From: Gammaproteobacteria bacterium
GTDB lineage: Bacteria; Pseudomonadota; Gammaproteobacteria; Steroidobacterales; XN24
DNA: 53,348 nucleotides
NCBI GenBank assembly: GCA_029287575.1
Contig: JARFQW010000092.1
Location: forward strand, 1-53,348
Direction of reading: 5' to 3'
Shown here: in pieces, positions 7,510 to 15,605 of the stretch
Position numbering within the stretch: the stretch's first letter is position 1
Layout: each line of letters opens with the position of its first letter
Made by a program: the position numbers and the translations under genes
The notes under the pieces: model-generated
Seen by the model: the letters and a program-made list of their open reading frames with translations, nothing else
Databases searched by the model: none
What the model was told of the DNA's origin: nothing

Positions 7510-8898
7510 ATGTTGACTGCTGTTTTCGACCGGGATCTCATCCAGCGCTATGACGGACGGGGACCCCGCTACACGTCGTACCCCACGGCCGTGCAGTTTC
7601 ACGAGGGCTTCTCGGCGGCGGACTATGCGCGTGTCGCAAGAGCCAGCAACGGCCCCGACCCCGCGAACAACCCGCTGTCGGTCTACGTGCATATCCCGTT
7701 TTGCCACTCCCTTTGCTACTACTGCGGCTGTCACAAGATCGTCAGCCGGCACCAGTACAGCGCCGACGAGTATCTGGACTACCTCCTCGAGGAGATCCGT
7801 CTCCAGGGGGAGTTGTTCGACCGGCGCCGGCCAGTCGCGCAGCTGCATTTCGGGGGCGGTACTCCGACATTTCTCACTCAGACCCAGTTTGATCGGCTCA
7901 TGGACGGGCTGTCGGCGCACTTCAATCTCAGTAACGACCCGGAGCGCGAGTATTCCATCGAGATCGATCCGCGCAGCACGGATACCTCCACGCTGCCGTA
8001 CCTGGCATCCGTGGGTCTCAATCGCGTCAGCCTGGGTGTGCAGGATTTCGATCCCGAGGTCCAGAAGTCCGTCAACCGGATCCAGTCGCAGCAGGACACC
8101 CTCGCCCTTGTTGCCCAGGCACGGGAGAATGGCTTCGGTTCCGTTTCCGTGGACCTGATTTACGGGCTGCCGCTGCAGACCGCGGAACGGTTCCGAAAAA
8201 CCGTGGACGCCGTGGCCGAGGCCCGCCCGGATCGTCTGGCCATCTACAGCTATGCGCACCTGCCGCGCATGTTTCGCTCCCAGCGGCTGATCCCCGACGA
8301 ACAGATCCCGTCGGCGGCAGAGAAACTGCGTTTGTTCCAGAGCACGGTAGAGCGCCTGACCGAGCTGGGCTACGAGTACATCGGCATGGATCACTTCGCG
8401 CTGCCGGAAGATGACCTTGTTCGCGCTCGGGACAACGGGACCCTGCACCGCAACTTCCAGGGATATTCCACCCATGCCGACCTGGATCTCGTCGGGCTCG
8501 GCCTGTCTTCCATTGGCAAGGTGGGCCCTTCCTACGCGCAGAACCTGAAGCTGAGAAAGGACTACTACCCGACAATCGAGGCGGGCCGCCTGCCGGTCTA
8601 CCGGGGCGTGGCGTGCACGCCGGAGGACCTGATGCGCCGGCATGTTATCCATGCGCTGATGTGCGCGGGGGTCGCCGATTACGACGTCATGAGCCAGCGT
8701 TTCGATATCGACTTCAAGGATCACTTCAGGACCGAGCTGGCGCGCCTGTCGGATCTGGAGAAGGACGGCCTCGTTGTCGTGGACGAGCGCCGGGTAACCG
8801 TGACGCCTCAGGGGCGCTTTCTCCTGCGGCCCATCGCCATGTGTTTCGACGCCTACCTGGGCGGCGAAAACAGCGGGGGTTTCTCGAAGGTCATCTGA
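7510..8898 (+). CDS. hemN: Oxygen-independent coproporphyrinogen III oxidase (radical SAM)
   Basis: A 462-residue radical SAM enzyme of full HemN length. HIPFCHSLCYYCGC holds the 4Fe-4S ligands C65, C69 and C72 plus the conserved extra C74; the N-terminal segment GPRYTSYPTAVQF is the HemN-specific opening, and QLHFGGGTPTFL is the SAM-binding glycine motif. It decarboxylates coproporphyrinogen III to protoporphyrinogen IX without oxygen, in the cytosol, for haem synthesis under low oxygen. TGAGG is placed 8 nt before the ATG. I looked for an FNR box (TTGAT-N4-ATCAA) upstream and found none in the short spacer, so oxygen control is not shown by the sequence. Confidence 0.95.
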   Translation: MLTAVFDRDLIQRYDGRGPRYTSYPTAVQFHEGFSAADYARVARASNGPDPANNPLSVYVHIPFCHSLCYYCGCHKIVSRHQYSADEYLDYLLEEIRLQGELFDRRRPVAQLHFGGGTPTFLTQTQFDRLMDGLSAHFNLSNDPEREYSIEIDPRSTDTSTLPYLASVGLNRVSLGVQDFDPEVQKSVNRIQSQQDTLALVAQARENGFGSVSVDLIYGLPLQTAERFRKTVDAVAEARPDRLAIYSYAHLPRMFRSQRLIPDEQIPSAAEKLRLFQSTVERLTELGYEYIGMDHFALPEDDLVRARDNGTLHRNFQGYSTHADLDLVGLGLSSIGKVGPSYAQNLKLRKDYYPTIEAGRLPVYRGVACTPEDLMRRHVIHALMCAGVADYDVMSQRFDIDFKDHFRTELARLSDLEKDGLVVVDERRVTVTPQGRFLLRPIAMCFDAYLGGENSGGFSKVI

Positions 8899-8926
8899 CC
8901 GGCGCCGGAGCGCTGCAGGGGCGCGT

Positions 8927-9472
8927 TCAGCCCGAACCGGATTTCATGAGAAACTCCCGCAAGCCGCGGAAGCCGTGCTGAACCTGCAGGCCGAAGACCG
9001 GGTCCGGCCGCGTGGCCAGCAGGGTGTCGATGGCGGCCCAGTCCTCCGCTGTGAGAACCAGCCGGGCATTGGCGAACACGGCATGTTCCTCACGCACCAT
9101 GTGGCCGGTCTGGAGCTGGACGTAGCCCCGGGCCAGACCGTGAAGCTCGTCGTCCGGCATACGGTCCGCCGCCAGGTGCTCGTCGAAGACCTCGCGAAGC
9201 GCCAGGCCCTCCTGGCCCAGCAGGATGTGCTCTTCCCTGAGTCGGCCGATGACATCGCAGCTTGCCGCGTCCCGCTCTAAGAGCCGGTCGAACATCAGGT
9301 CCTCGCGGGGGTGATGAAACTGGTCGGGGTAGCCGGTCATGTAGCGCATCACGTCCGCGCCCTGCTGCATGTAGCGCCGGTCCGCCGCCGCTTCGGGGCT
9401 GATCAGAATAAGCTCCAGCAGGCGACGGATATTGCGATGGTCTTCGTGAAGCTGGACGAGGATCTGGTGCAC
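8927..9472 (-). CDS. Hemerythrin HHE-domain protein
   Basis: A 181-residue four-helix protein with spaced histidine/glutamate ligands of the hemerythrin fold: LHEDHRNIRRLLE at the N-terminus, FHHPREDLMFDRLLERD, REEHILLGQE and GHMVREEHAVF. Such proteins bind a di-iron centre and serve in oxygen or NO sensing, iron repair or storage. The GTG start at 9472 is chosen because GGAGG lies 8 nt upstream; the frame stays open for a long way further but reads antisense through the hydrolase gene without hemerythrin character. It is followed on the opposite strand by hemN (convergent, 28 bp apart); both belong to low-oxygen or iron physiology. Confidence 0.85.
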   Translation of the reverse strand: MHQILVQLHEDHRNIRRLLELILISPEAAADRRYMQQGADVMRYMTGYPDQFHHPREDLMFDRLLERDAASCDVIGRLREEHILLGQEGLALREVFDEHLAADRMPDDELHGLARGYVQLQTGHMVREEHAVFANARLVLTAEDWAAIDTLLATRPDPVFGLQVQHGFRGLREFLMKSGSG

Positions 9473-9495
9473 GTAACGGACCTCCGCAGAGTACC

Positions 9496-10350
9496 CTAGC
9501 CCGAGGCTCCGGCCCGGTCCACCTGCCGGCGGGCGGGCAGCACGTCTTCGACAAACCGGCTCAGGCCGCGCAGATAATGCTCGGGGGCGCCCGTGGAGAC
9601 CGCTGCGTGCGGTCCGGTGACGCCGTGAAAGCGGCCTCGGTTGCCCGCGGTGTCCAGGAGACGCCGGGCATGAACGATCGGGATCAGTTCGTCCTCCGGG
9701 CTGTGCACCACTAAAACCGGGCACCGGGTCCGTGACAGATGTCCCTGGGTGTCCAGGTGAAAACGGCATAGGATCCGTGCCGGAAGCAGGGGATAGAGCT
9801 TCTTGGCCAGCGCCGGCATGGACGAGAAGGTGGATTCCAGCGACAGCGCGCCCGGCCGGGTCCGGGCCGCAAGCCAGGCCGCCACCGGCCCTCCCAGGGA
9901 TCGGCCGACCACGAGGAGGCGATCCGGCGCAAATCCGTGGTCCGCCGTCAGCTTGGCAAATGCGGCTTCCGCATCCGCGTACAGGCCGGCCTCGTTCGGC
10001 TTGCCTTCGCTGCGGCCATACCCGCGATAGTCGATCGCCAGCACCGCGAAACCTGTCCGCGCGAGCAGCTGCAGCGTAGCCACACGGGTGGAGAGATTGC
10101 CCGAATTTCCGTGCAGAAACAGGATCGCCCTGTCTTCGCCCGCATGGCCCGGGCAGAACCACGCATCCAGGCGGGTGCCGTCGGCCGAGACCAGTGGCTC
10201 CCGGCGCCAGCCCGGGCCGGCGGCCTGAGGTTCGACATCGGTGCTCGTGTCCGGCTTGAAAATGCGCTGTGCCTGGCGCATGTATAACCAGCCCATCAGC
10301 GCCATCCAGCCGATCAAGGCAAGTCCTGCGGCGGCGGCTATCCAGATCAT
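9496..10350 (-). CDS. Membrane-anchored alpha/beta hydrolase (ABHD-type serine hydrolase)
   Basis: A 284-residue protein with one N-terminal membrane helix (about 2-23). The fold marks are the oxyanion segment LFLHGNSGN, DYRGYGRSEG, the nucleophile elbow GRSLGG, the acid in HSPEDELIP and a late histidine in TGPHAAV. It resembles the YqkD/ABHD12-17 type of thioesterases or esterases that act on lipid or acylated substrates next to the membrane; the true substrate is unknown. It lies 23 bp upstream of the hemerythrin gene on the same strand and may be co-transcribed with it. Confidence 0.85.
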   Translation of the reverse strand: MIWIAAAAGLALIGWMALMGWLYMRQAQRIFKPDTSTDVEPQAAGPGWRREPLVSADGTRLDAWFCPGHAGEDRAILFLHGNSGNLSTRVATLQLLARTGFAVLAIDYRGYGRSEGKPNEAGLYADAEAAFAKLTADHGFAPDRLLVVGRSLGGPVAAWLAARTRPGALSLESTFSSMPALAKKLYPLLPARILCRFHLDTQGHLSRTRCPVLVVHSPEDELIPIVHARRLLDTAGNRGRFHGVTGPHAAVSTGAPEHYLRGLSRFVEDVLPARRQVDRAGASG

Positions 10351-10395
10351 GCCGAGACGTTACCCGACAGCGGCCCCGCCCGCACGGGTATCGCG

Positions 10396-10881
10396 CTAAT
10401 CCGCGGCCGGGGAGAAGAGCGGATGCTCCACCCGGTCGCCGTCTCTTATCCCCAGGCGCCGGGCCGTGCCGGCGGCCAGTTCGATCACGGCGAGCACGTT
10501 CCCGTGGGAGGGGATCATTTCTTTCGAAAACGGCCGCGTATCGCTCGCAATATTGGCAATGCGCCCGTCGGCGCGCACAAACAGCATGTCCAGACTCAGC
10601 GGCGTGTTTTTCATCCACATGCTCACGCTCCGCGGGACCTCGAAGTCGAACAGCATGCCGCCGTCGGAGTCGAGCCGAGTGACAAACATCAGTCCGCGGC
10701 GTCGATGGTCCGGTGTTCGGGCCACGTGCAGGCTGAAATCATGCCGGTCGCCCTGGCTCGTGATGATCGTGACCGGCTCCCGGGGCAAGGCCTCGTTGAT
10801 GCCGGACGCCAGGGTCAGCGTATGGAGGGCCGCGAGCAGAGCGGCCAGCGCCAGGCTCTGCAAGGCTCTACGGGTCGACAC
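10396..10881 (-). CDS. Exported DUF192 protein
   Basis: A 161-residue protein with a signal peptide of about 26 residues followed by a complete DUF192 domain: HDFSLHVARTPDHRRRGLMF, GGMLFDFEVPRSVSMWMKNTPLSLDMLF, and VIELAAGTARRLGI. DUF192 is a small conserved domain of unknown function common in exported bacterial and archaeal proteins. The start overlaps the end of the upstream gene by 14 bp, so the two are probably translated together. Confidence 0.85.
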   Translation of the reverse strand: MSTRRALQSLALAALLAALHTLTLASGINEALPREPVTIITSQGDRHDFSLHVARTPDHRRRGLMFVTRLDSDGGMLFDFEVPRSVSMWMKNTPLSLDMLFVRADGRIANIASDTRPFSKEMIPSHGNVLAVIELAAGTARRLGIRDGDRVEHPLFSPAAD

Positions 10882-11407
10882 GCAGGACCTCCTCGTCGGG
10901 CATCTCCCAGGACACGAGCGCGGAGAATTCGAAGTCGGAGACCCTGATCTGCCCCTCCCGGGCTATCGCCTCGAGCTCATCCTGGCAGCGTCCCTGTCCG
11001 GCCAGACGCCAGAAATCCGGCTCGCCCGCCGCCTCATGGGCCGCGATGTCCACGGTGCACCGGCCCGGTCCCCTGGCGCCGAAGAATTCGCCCTTGCCTT
11101 CCCGAACGACCGTCACGTTCAACGGCAAGTCCGTTCCGGTCTGCCCGCGGACAATGCCCGGGATTGCCAGGATGGTAAGAATCTGGTCGTCGCCGCCGAT
11201 CGCAACGCTCCGGTAGGCAATGCGCAGGCCGTCGCCGTCAGGGCGCGGTCCCCCGTCGCAGCTTTGTCGGGCCGGCGGGCCCAGTCTGGCATCGAAGGCG
11301 CCGCTGAAGCTTACCTGCAGTTCGCCAATGCATTCCGGTTCCCCGGCCCTCGCCTCGGAAGCGATCAGGCAGGCGAAGAGAACAGCGATGAACGGCACAA
11401 GGTGCAT
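10868..11407 (-). CDS. Exported protein of unknown function
   Basis: A 179-residue protein with a signal peptide (about 1-21, ending SEARA). The mature part has five cysteines (PECIG, QSCDGG, GRCTVD, GRCQDE), suggesting disulfides in the periplasm. No family recognised. It is the first gene of a two-gene unit with the DUF192 protein, overlapping it by 14 bp. A promoter-like TTGACA-N16-TATTCT ends about 10 bp before the ATG, so the transcript would have a very short or no leader; no Shine-Dalgarno sequence is visible. Confidence 0.65.
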   Translation of the reverse strand: MHLVPFIAVLFACLIASEARAGEPECIGELQVSFSGAFDARLGPPARQSCDGGPRPDGDGLRIAYRSVAIGGDDQILTILAIPGIVRGQTGTDLPLNVTVVREGKGEFFGARGPGRCTVDIAAHEAAGEPDFWRLAGQGRCQDELEAIAREGQIRVSDFEFSALVSWEMPDEEVLRVDP

Positions 11408-11416
11408 GGCGGCGGC

Positions 11417-11444
11417 AGAATAGTGCAGTGCAGAATACTGTCAA
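11417..11444 (-). promoter_or_regulatory. Sigma-70-like promoter for 11407-10396
   Basis: On the minus strand a perfect -35 TTGACA (11444-11439) is followed after 16 bp by TATTCT (11422-11417), a 4-of-6 match to the -10 box. Predicted transcription start is near 11410, only a few bases before the ATG at 11407. Confidence 0.45.
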
Positions 11445-11525
11445 CAGCCGGGAGATTATGACAAATCGATTTCCGCGAGAGCGCGGCCTGTCGGGGTGAT
11501 CCCAAGCGGCTCACGGGCTCTGTAC

Positions 11526-11542
11526 CTCTATGATTTATAGAG
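11526..11542. repeat. Short inverted repeat CTCTAT-N5-ATAGAG
   Basis: Perfect 6-bp arms with 5-bp spacer in the 411-bp gap between the exported-protein gene and glgA. It could be a regulator site for the minus-strand gene starting at 11407 or a small hairpin. No family of binding protein is implied by the sequence. Confidence 0.3.
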
Positions 11543-11606
11543 CTAATGCCTGATGAGGCCCGGCCAGGCTAGGCATCGGCCCAAAAAAGCCGCTATCCTC
11601 TTCAGC

Positions 11607-11632
11607 CCGGTCTGGCGAACAGGCCAGACCGG
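11607..11632. other. Strong stem-loop in the intergenic region downstream of glgA
   Basis: CCGGTCTGGC pairs perfectly with GCCAGACCGG around a GAACAG loop. On the minus strand, the direction of glgA transcription, a T6 run (complement of 11583-11588) follows only after about 18 nt, so it is a weak terminator candidate at best. About 70 bp away (11687-11735) a second structured patch can form: GATAAG pairs with CTTATC around a CCGCGA/TCGCGG hairpin. The rest of 11445-11818 shows no convincing gene. Confidence 0.35.
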
Positions 11633-11818
11633 ACGATTTCCGGCGAATCGGTCATTATGCGCGCCGGCTCGAAGGGGTTCGAAGGCGATAAGCCCCCGGA
11701 ACCGCGACATCGCGGCTCTTACAGGATGACTTATCTCCGTGTCCCGGCCCGCTGTGACCGATTCGCCGATTTATTCCCCCGCCCCTCTCATGTCACGGTA
11801 TCGCCGCCCGGAAGCCGC

Positions 11819-13309
11819 CTATCCATAGGCCTGCGCGGCCGCTCTGCGGTGATCGATGGCCGACTCGTAGACGCCCAGATACCGCTCCGCCGGGGCGCCC
11901 CACCCGGAATTCTTCCGCATTGCGTTGCGCCGCAGCTCGATCCACTGGGCCGGATGATTGCGATAGAGGTCCAGGGCGGTCCTGACAGCGGCTGCGAGCG
12001 CGGCGGATGTCGGCGCGTTGAACAGGAATCCGGTGCCGGTGCCGTTTTTGATATTGGCCTCGGTGGCCTGGGTGACCGAGTCGGCCAGGCCGCCGGTACG
12101 ATGAACCACGGGGGGCGTACCGTAGCGCTGGCTGTAGAGCTGGGTCAGGCCGCCGGGCTCGAACAGTGAGGGCATGAGAAAGAGGTCGGCGCCGGCTTCG
12201 GCCAGATGAGCCATTTCCTCGCTGAAGGCTTCGACAACCGCGAACCGTCCGGGGTACTGCGCCGCCAGTCGATCGAGTGCGGCCTGCCACGGGCCCTCGC
12301 CGCCAACCGCAACGAGGCGGAGTCCCTCGGCGAGCAGCGCAGGGGCGGCCGCCACGAACAGGTCCCAGCCTTTCTGCGCCGTCATTCGGGCCATCATCAC
12401 GGCGATGGGCCCCTGGGGGTCCGGTGTTAGGCCGGTCCGCTCTTCCAGGACCGCCTTGCACTTCGCCTTGCCGGCGAGACTGTCCGCATTGAACCGGGCG
12501 GGAAGGTGAGGGTCGCGGTCCGGATTCCAGGTCTGTTCGTCTATGCCGTTGAGAATTCCGGTCAAACGGTCGGAGCGTTTCCGAATCACGCCATCCATCC
12601 CGCATCCGTGCTCCCGGGTCTGGATCTGACGCGCATAGGTCGGACTGACTGTCGTGATCTGGTCCGAGTAATACAGGCCCGCCTTCATGAAGCTCAGGTT
12701 GCCGTGGAACTCCAGTCCGTCCATGTGAAACGCGAGCGAGCTGATACCCAGCGCCTTGCGGACCTTGCGGTCGAAATTTCCCTGGTAGGCGAGGTTGTGG
12801 ACCGTGTAGACGGTCGCCGCGGTGGCTCGCGGGTCGAAGTGGGTGTACGCCGATGCGAGGCCGGCGTGCCAGTCATGCAGGTGCAGTACGTCCGCTTTCC
12901 AGCCGTCCAGCCCCGCGCCGCTGCCGAAGAGGGCGCCAACCTTCGACAGCACGCCGAATCGAATGGCGTTGTCCCACCAGTCCTTGCCGTAATGATCGCT
13001 GTAAGGACCGCCCGGGCGGTCATAAAGCGCCGGAGCGTCAATGAGGTATATCGGAATGCCGCGGCCGGGAAGCTCCGAGCGCAGCAGTCGGACACGGTCA
13101 GCGCTCAGCAGCGGCTTGAACGGCTTGCCCACCGGGCGTGTTCGTAACAGGGACACGACCGAGCGGTAGCCGGGCAGCAGGATCCGAACGTCGACACCGC
13201 GTTCCTTGAGAGCTTCCGGAAGGCCCGCGGCGACATCCGCGAGACCCCCTGTCTTCACGAGAGGGAAGACTTCCGCGACCGTGAATAGTACTTTCAGTTG
13301 TACCGGCAT
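11819..13309 (-). CDS. glgA: Glycogen synthase (ADP-glucose)
   Basis: A 496-residue GT5 glycogen synthase. The N-terminal KTGGLADV (K19) is the ADP-glucose-binding motif; LHLHDWHAGLA and YTVHNLAYQGNF follow, and SLFEPGGLTQLYSQRYGTPP with RTGGLADSV lies in the C-terminal GT-B half. It extends alpha-1,4-glucan chains from ADP-glucose. The ATG at 13309 gives the standard MPVQLKVLFTVAEV opening; an in-frame start at 13378 would add 23 residues of no family character. It is transcribed away from glgC, with which it shares a 116-bp upstream region, so both ADP-glucose steps can be controlled from one place. No obvious promoter was found in that gap. Confidence 0.95.
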   Translation of the reverse strand: MPVQLKVLFTVAEVFPLVKTGGLADVAAGLPEALKERGVDVRILLPGYRSVVSLLRTRPVGKPFKPLLSADRVRLLRSELPGRGIPIYLIDAPALYDRPGGPYSDHYGKDWWDNAIRFGVLSKVGALFGSGAGLDGWKADVLHLHDWHAGLASAYTHFDPRATAATVYTVHNLAYQGNFDRKVRKALGISSLAFHMDGLEFHGNLSFMKAGLYYSDQITTVSPTYARQIQTREHGCGMDGVIRKRSDRLTGILNGIDEQTWNPDRDPHLPARFNADSLAGKAKCKAVLEERTGLTPDPQGPIAVMMARMTAQKGWDLFVAAAPALLAEGLRLVAVGGEGPWQAALDRLAAQYPGRFAVVEAFSEEMAHLAEAGADLFLMPSLFEPGGLTQLYSQRYGTPPVVHRTGGLADSVTQATEANIKNGTGTGFLFNAPTSAALAAAVRTALDLYRNHPAQWIELRRNAMRKNSGWGAPAERYLGVYESAIDHRRAAAQAYG

Positions 13310-13425
13310 CAGTGACCGTCCAGTGGATTCCGCCCTGCCAGAGTATTTCGCCCCAGTGGACTGCGGGAAGGGTAGCACAGCGGGCCCAATGCCCTCTGGT
13401 CATGCGGGCTTAAGACGGGGATGCT

Positions 13426-14733
13426 ATGAGTGCGGCTCCTCCAGCACGTTCCAGGAAAACGGGATCCATGCAAAACGACAAGCCAGGCCGTTATGTCAGT
13501 AGCCTCACGCGCAATACGCTTGCCCTGATCCTGGCCGGCGGACGCGGTTCGCGGCTGAAGAACCTCACCTTGAGGCGGGCCAAGCCGGCAACGCCGTTCG
13601 GCGGGAAGTACCGAATCATCGACTTTCCCTTGTCCAACTGCGTGAACTCGGGGATTCGGCGTATTGGCGTTCTGACCCAGTACAAGGCCCACGATCTCAT
13701 CCTGCACCTGCAGCGGGGCTGGGGGCATTTCCGCGGCGAGTTCGGTGAGTTTGTCGAGTTGCTGCCGGCCCAGCAGCAGATCGATGCATCCTGGTACAAG
13801 GGCACCGCCGACGCGGTGTTTCAGAATCTCGAGCATCTCGATTTTCACAGCCCCGAGCATGTGCTCGTGCTGGCGGGCGACCATATCTACAAGATGGACT
13901 ACGGCCTCATGATCGCCCAGCACGTGAACAACGATGCGGATATCACGGTGGGCTGTGTCGAGGTGCCGGTCGAGCGTGCCCGTGAATTCGGCGTGATGCG
14001 TATCGATCCGTCCTACAGGGTTACCGGCTTTGTCGAGAAACCCGAACACCCCGAGCCCATGCCCAACCGGGAGGGCGTAGTGCTGGCCTCCATGGGGATC
14101 TACGTCTTCAGCCATCGTTTTCTGCGTGAAGTGCTGGCTGCCGACGCGGCCGACCCCGAGTCCAGCCATGATTTCGGCAGGGACATTATTCCGGCATCCA
14201 TCAACAGCCATAAGGTCGTGGCCTACGTGTTCCAGGACGCGAAGACCGGGGTTCAGCACTACTGGCGTGACGTGGGAAACGTCGATGCCTTCTACGAGGC
14301 CAATCTCGATCTCACCTTTGTCGAACCGGAGCTCAATCTCTATGACCGGCGCTGGCCGATCTGGACCTACCAGGCTCAGTGCCCTCCGGCCAAGTTCGTT
14401 CTCGACGAGGATGACCGGCGCGGCAATGCCGTCAATTCGGTGGTGTCGGGCGGCTGCATCGTTTCCGGGGCCACGCTTCGTCAGTCGCTGCTGTCGTCGA
14501 ATGCCACCGTGGGCCAGTACAGCTATCTGGAGGGCGTGATTGCGCTTCCGGACGCGCGTATCGGGCAGGGCTGCCGTCTTCACCGGGTGATCATCGACGA
14601 GGACGTGGTCGTCCCGGACGGGACCGTCATCGGGGAAAACCCGGAAGAAGACCGGCGGAAATATTATGTGACCCGGGACGGCGTTACCCTGCTGACCCCG
14701 GACATGTTGACGGACGTGGAGCGCCGGTCATGA
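13426..14733 (+). CDS. glgC: Glucose-1-phosphate adenylyltransferase
   Basis: ADP-glucose pyrophosphorylase, 435 residues from ATG 13426 or 421 from ATG 13468. ALILAGGRGSRLKNLT is the nucleotide-binding loop, AKPATPFGGKYRIIDFPLSNCVNSGI the following signature, FVEKP contains the glucose-1-phosphate lysine, and the C-terminus is a left-handed beta-helix ending in VIGENPEEDRRKYYVT. It makes ADP-glucose for GlgA and is the usual allosteric control point. GGGG lies 5 nt before the first ATG, AGGA about 11 nt before the second; family length favours the shorter form, the ribosome site the longer. Its stop overlaps the next start as ATGA. Confidence 0.95.
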   Translation: MSAAPPARSRKTGSMQNDKPGRYVSSLTRNTLALILAGGRGSRLKNLTLRRAKPATPFGGKYRIIDFPLSNCVNSGIRRIGVLTQYKAHDLILHLQRGWGHFRGEFGEFVELLPAQQQIDASWYKGTADAVFQNLEHLDFHSPEHVLVLAGDHIYKMDYGLMIAQHVNNDADITVGCVEVPVERAREFGVMRIDPSYRVTGFVEKPEHPEPMPNREGVVLASMGIYVFSHRFLREVLAADAADPESSHDFGRDIIPASINSHKVVAYVFQDAKTGVQHYWRDVGNVDAFYEANLDLTFVEPELNLYDRRWPIWTYQAQCPPAKFVLDEDDRRGNAVNSVVSGGCIVSGATLRQSLLSSNATVGQYSYLEGVIALPDARIGQGCRLHRVIIDEDVVVPDGTVIGENPEEDRRKYYVTRDGVTLLTPDMLTDVERRS

Positions 14734-15605
14734 CGATCCAGAGGAACGCGAGCAGGCTGCTGGCGCTTGTCGCGCTGGCTGCCGCCGGCAGCGCGATGGC
14801 CGCGGACACCGACTACGTCGATTCGATGAGTCGCGAGCACGCGGGAGACAGCGCAACAGCCTCCCCGACGGCGCGGGAGGTGCCCGCCGCGCCCGTGTCC
14901 GGAAAACCGGTGGTGTATGGATCGGTGAGTGGCCGGGATCTGTCCGGCTGGCTGGCGACGCCCGGAGACGCCGGCAGTATCCGGGGCGCGCTGATCGTGA
15001 TCCACGAGTGGTGGGGACTGAACGACAACATTCGCGCCATGGCCGAACGGCTGGCCGGAGAAGGGTATGCCGCCCTGGCGGTCGATCTCTACGGGGGTGC
15101 CAGTGCGGACAGGCCGGAGGAAGCCCGAGCGCTGATGCAGGCCGCCATGGCCGACAAGCCGGCTGCGCAGGCGAACCTCCGCGAGGCCCACCGGTACCTG
15201 CGGGACGAACTCGGCGCATCGGAGGTCGGCAGCATCGGCTGGTGTTTCGGCGGCGCCTGGTCCCTCAATACCGCACTGATGTATCCCGACACGCTGGATG
15301 CCGCGGTGATCTTCTACGGCCGGCTGGTGACCGATCCGGCGGTGCTGGCACCCCTGGAAGTTCCTCTGCTCGGAATATTCGGCGCCCGGGATCGCGGAAT
15401 TCCGCTGGCGAGCGTGCGTGCCTTCGAGGCCGCCCTGGCGGCGCTGGGCAAGGACGCGGAGATCGTGGTCTACGACGACGCCGACCATGCGTTCGCCAAT
15501 CCTTCGGGGCAGCGCTACAACGCGATTGCCGCCGCCGATGCCTGGCGCCGTACGCAGGCATTTCTCGCCCGGCACCTCGAGCCGGCTACGCCGCGGGATC
15601 GCTGA
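14730..15605 (+). CDS. Exported dienelactone hydrolase-family protein
   Basis: A 291-residue protein with a signal peptide of about 24 residues ending GSAMA, a low-complexity linker to about 60, then a dienelactone hydrolase domain. VIHEWWGLNDNIRAMAERLAGEGY is the domain opening, GWCFGGAW (Cys near 172) carries the cysteine nucleophile, GARDRGIP the aspartate, and DDADHAF the histidine. Substrate unknown; the family cleaves lactones and related esters. The start overlaps the glgC stop as ATGA, so it is translationally coupled to a cytosolic glycogen enzyme although it is itself exported, an odd pairing. The 3' end overlaps the convergent oxygenase gene by 20 bp. Confidence 0.87.
   Translation: MTIQRNASRLLALVALAAAGSAMAADTDYVDSMSREHAGDSATASPTAREVPAAPVSGKPVVYGSVSGRDLSGWLATPGDAGSIRGALIVIHEWWGLNDNIRAMAERLAGEGYAALAVDLYGGASADRPEEARALMQAAMADKPAAQANLREAHRYLRDELGASEVGSIGWCFGGAWSLNTALMYPDTLDAAVIFYGRLVTDPAVLAPLEVPLLGIFGARDRGIPLASVRAFEAALAALGKDAEIVVYDDADHAFANPSGQRYNAIAAADAWRRTQAFLARHLEPATPRDR

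Noticed and set aside
8927-10618. A 563-codon minus-strand frame covering the hemerythrin gene and running on through the hydrolase gene
   Set aside because: Only the first part (to 9472) has hemerythrin character and a ribosome site; the remainder reads the hydrolase gene in another frame on the same strand with low-complexity composition.
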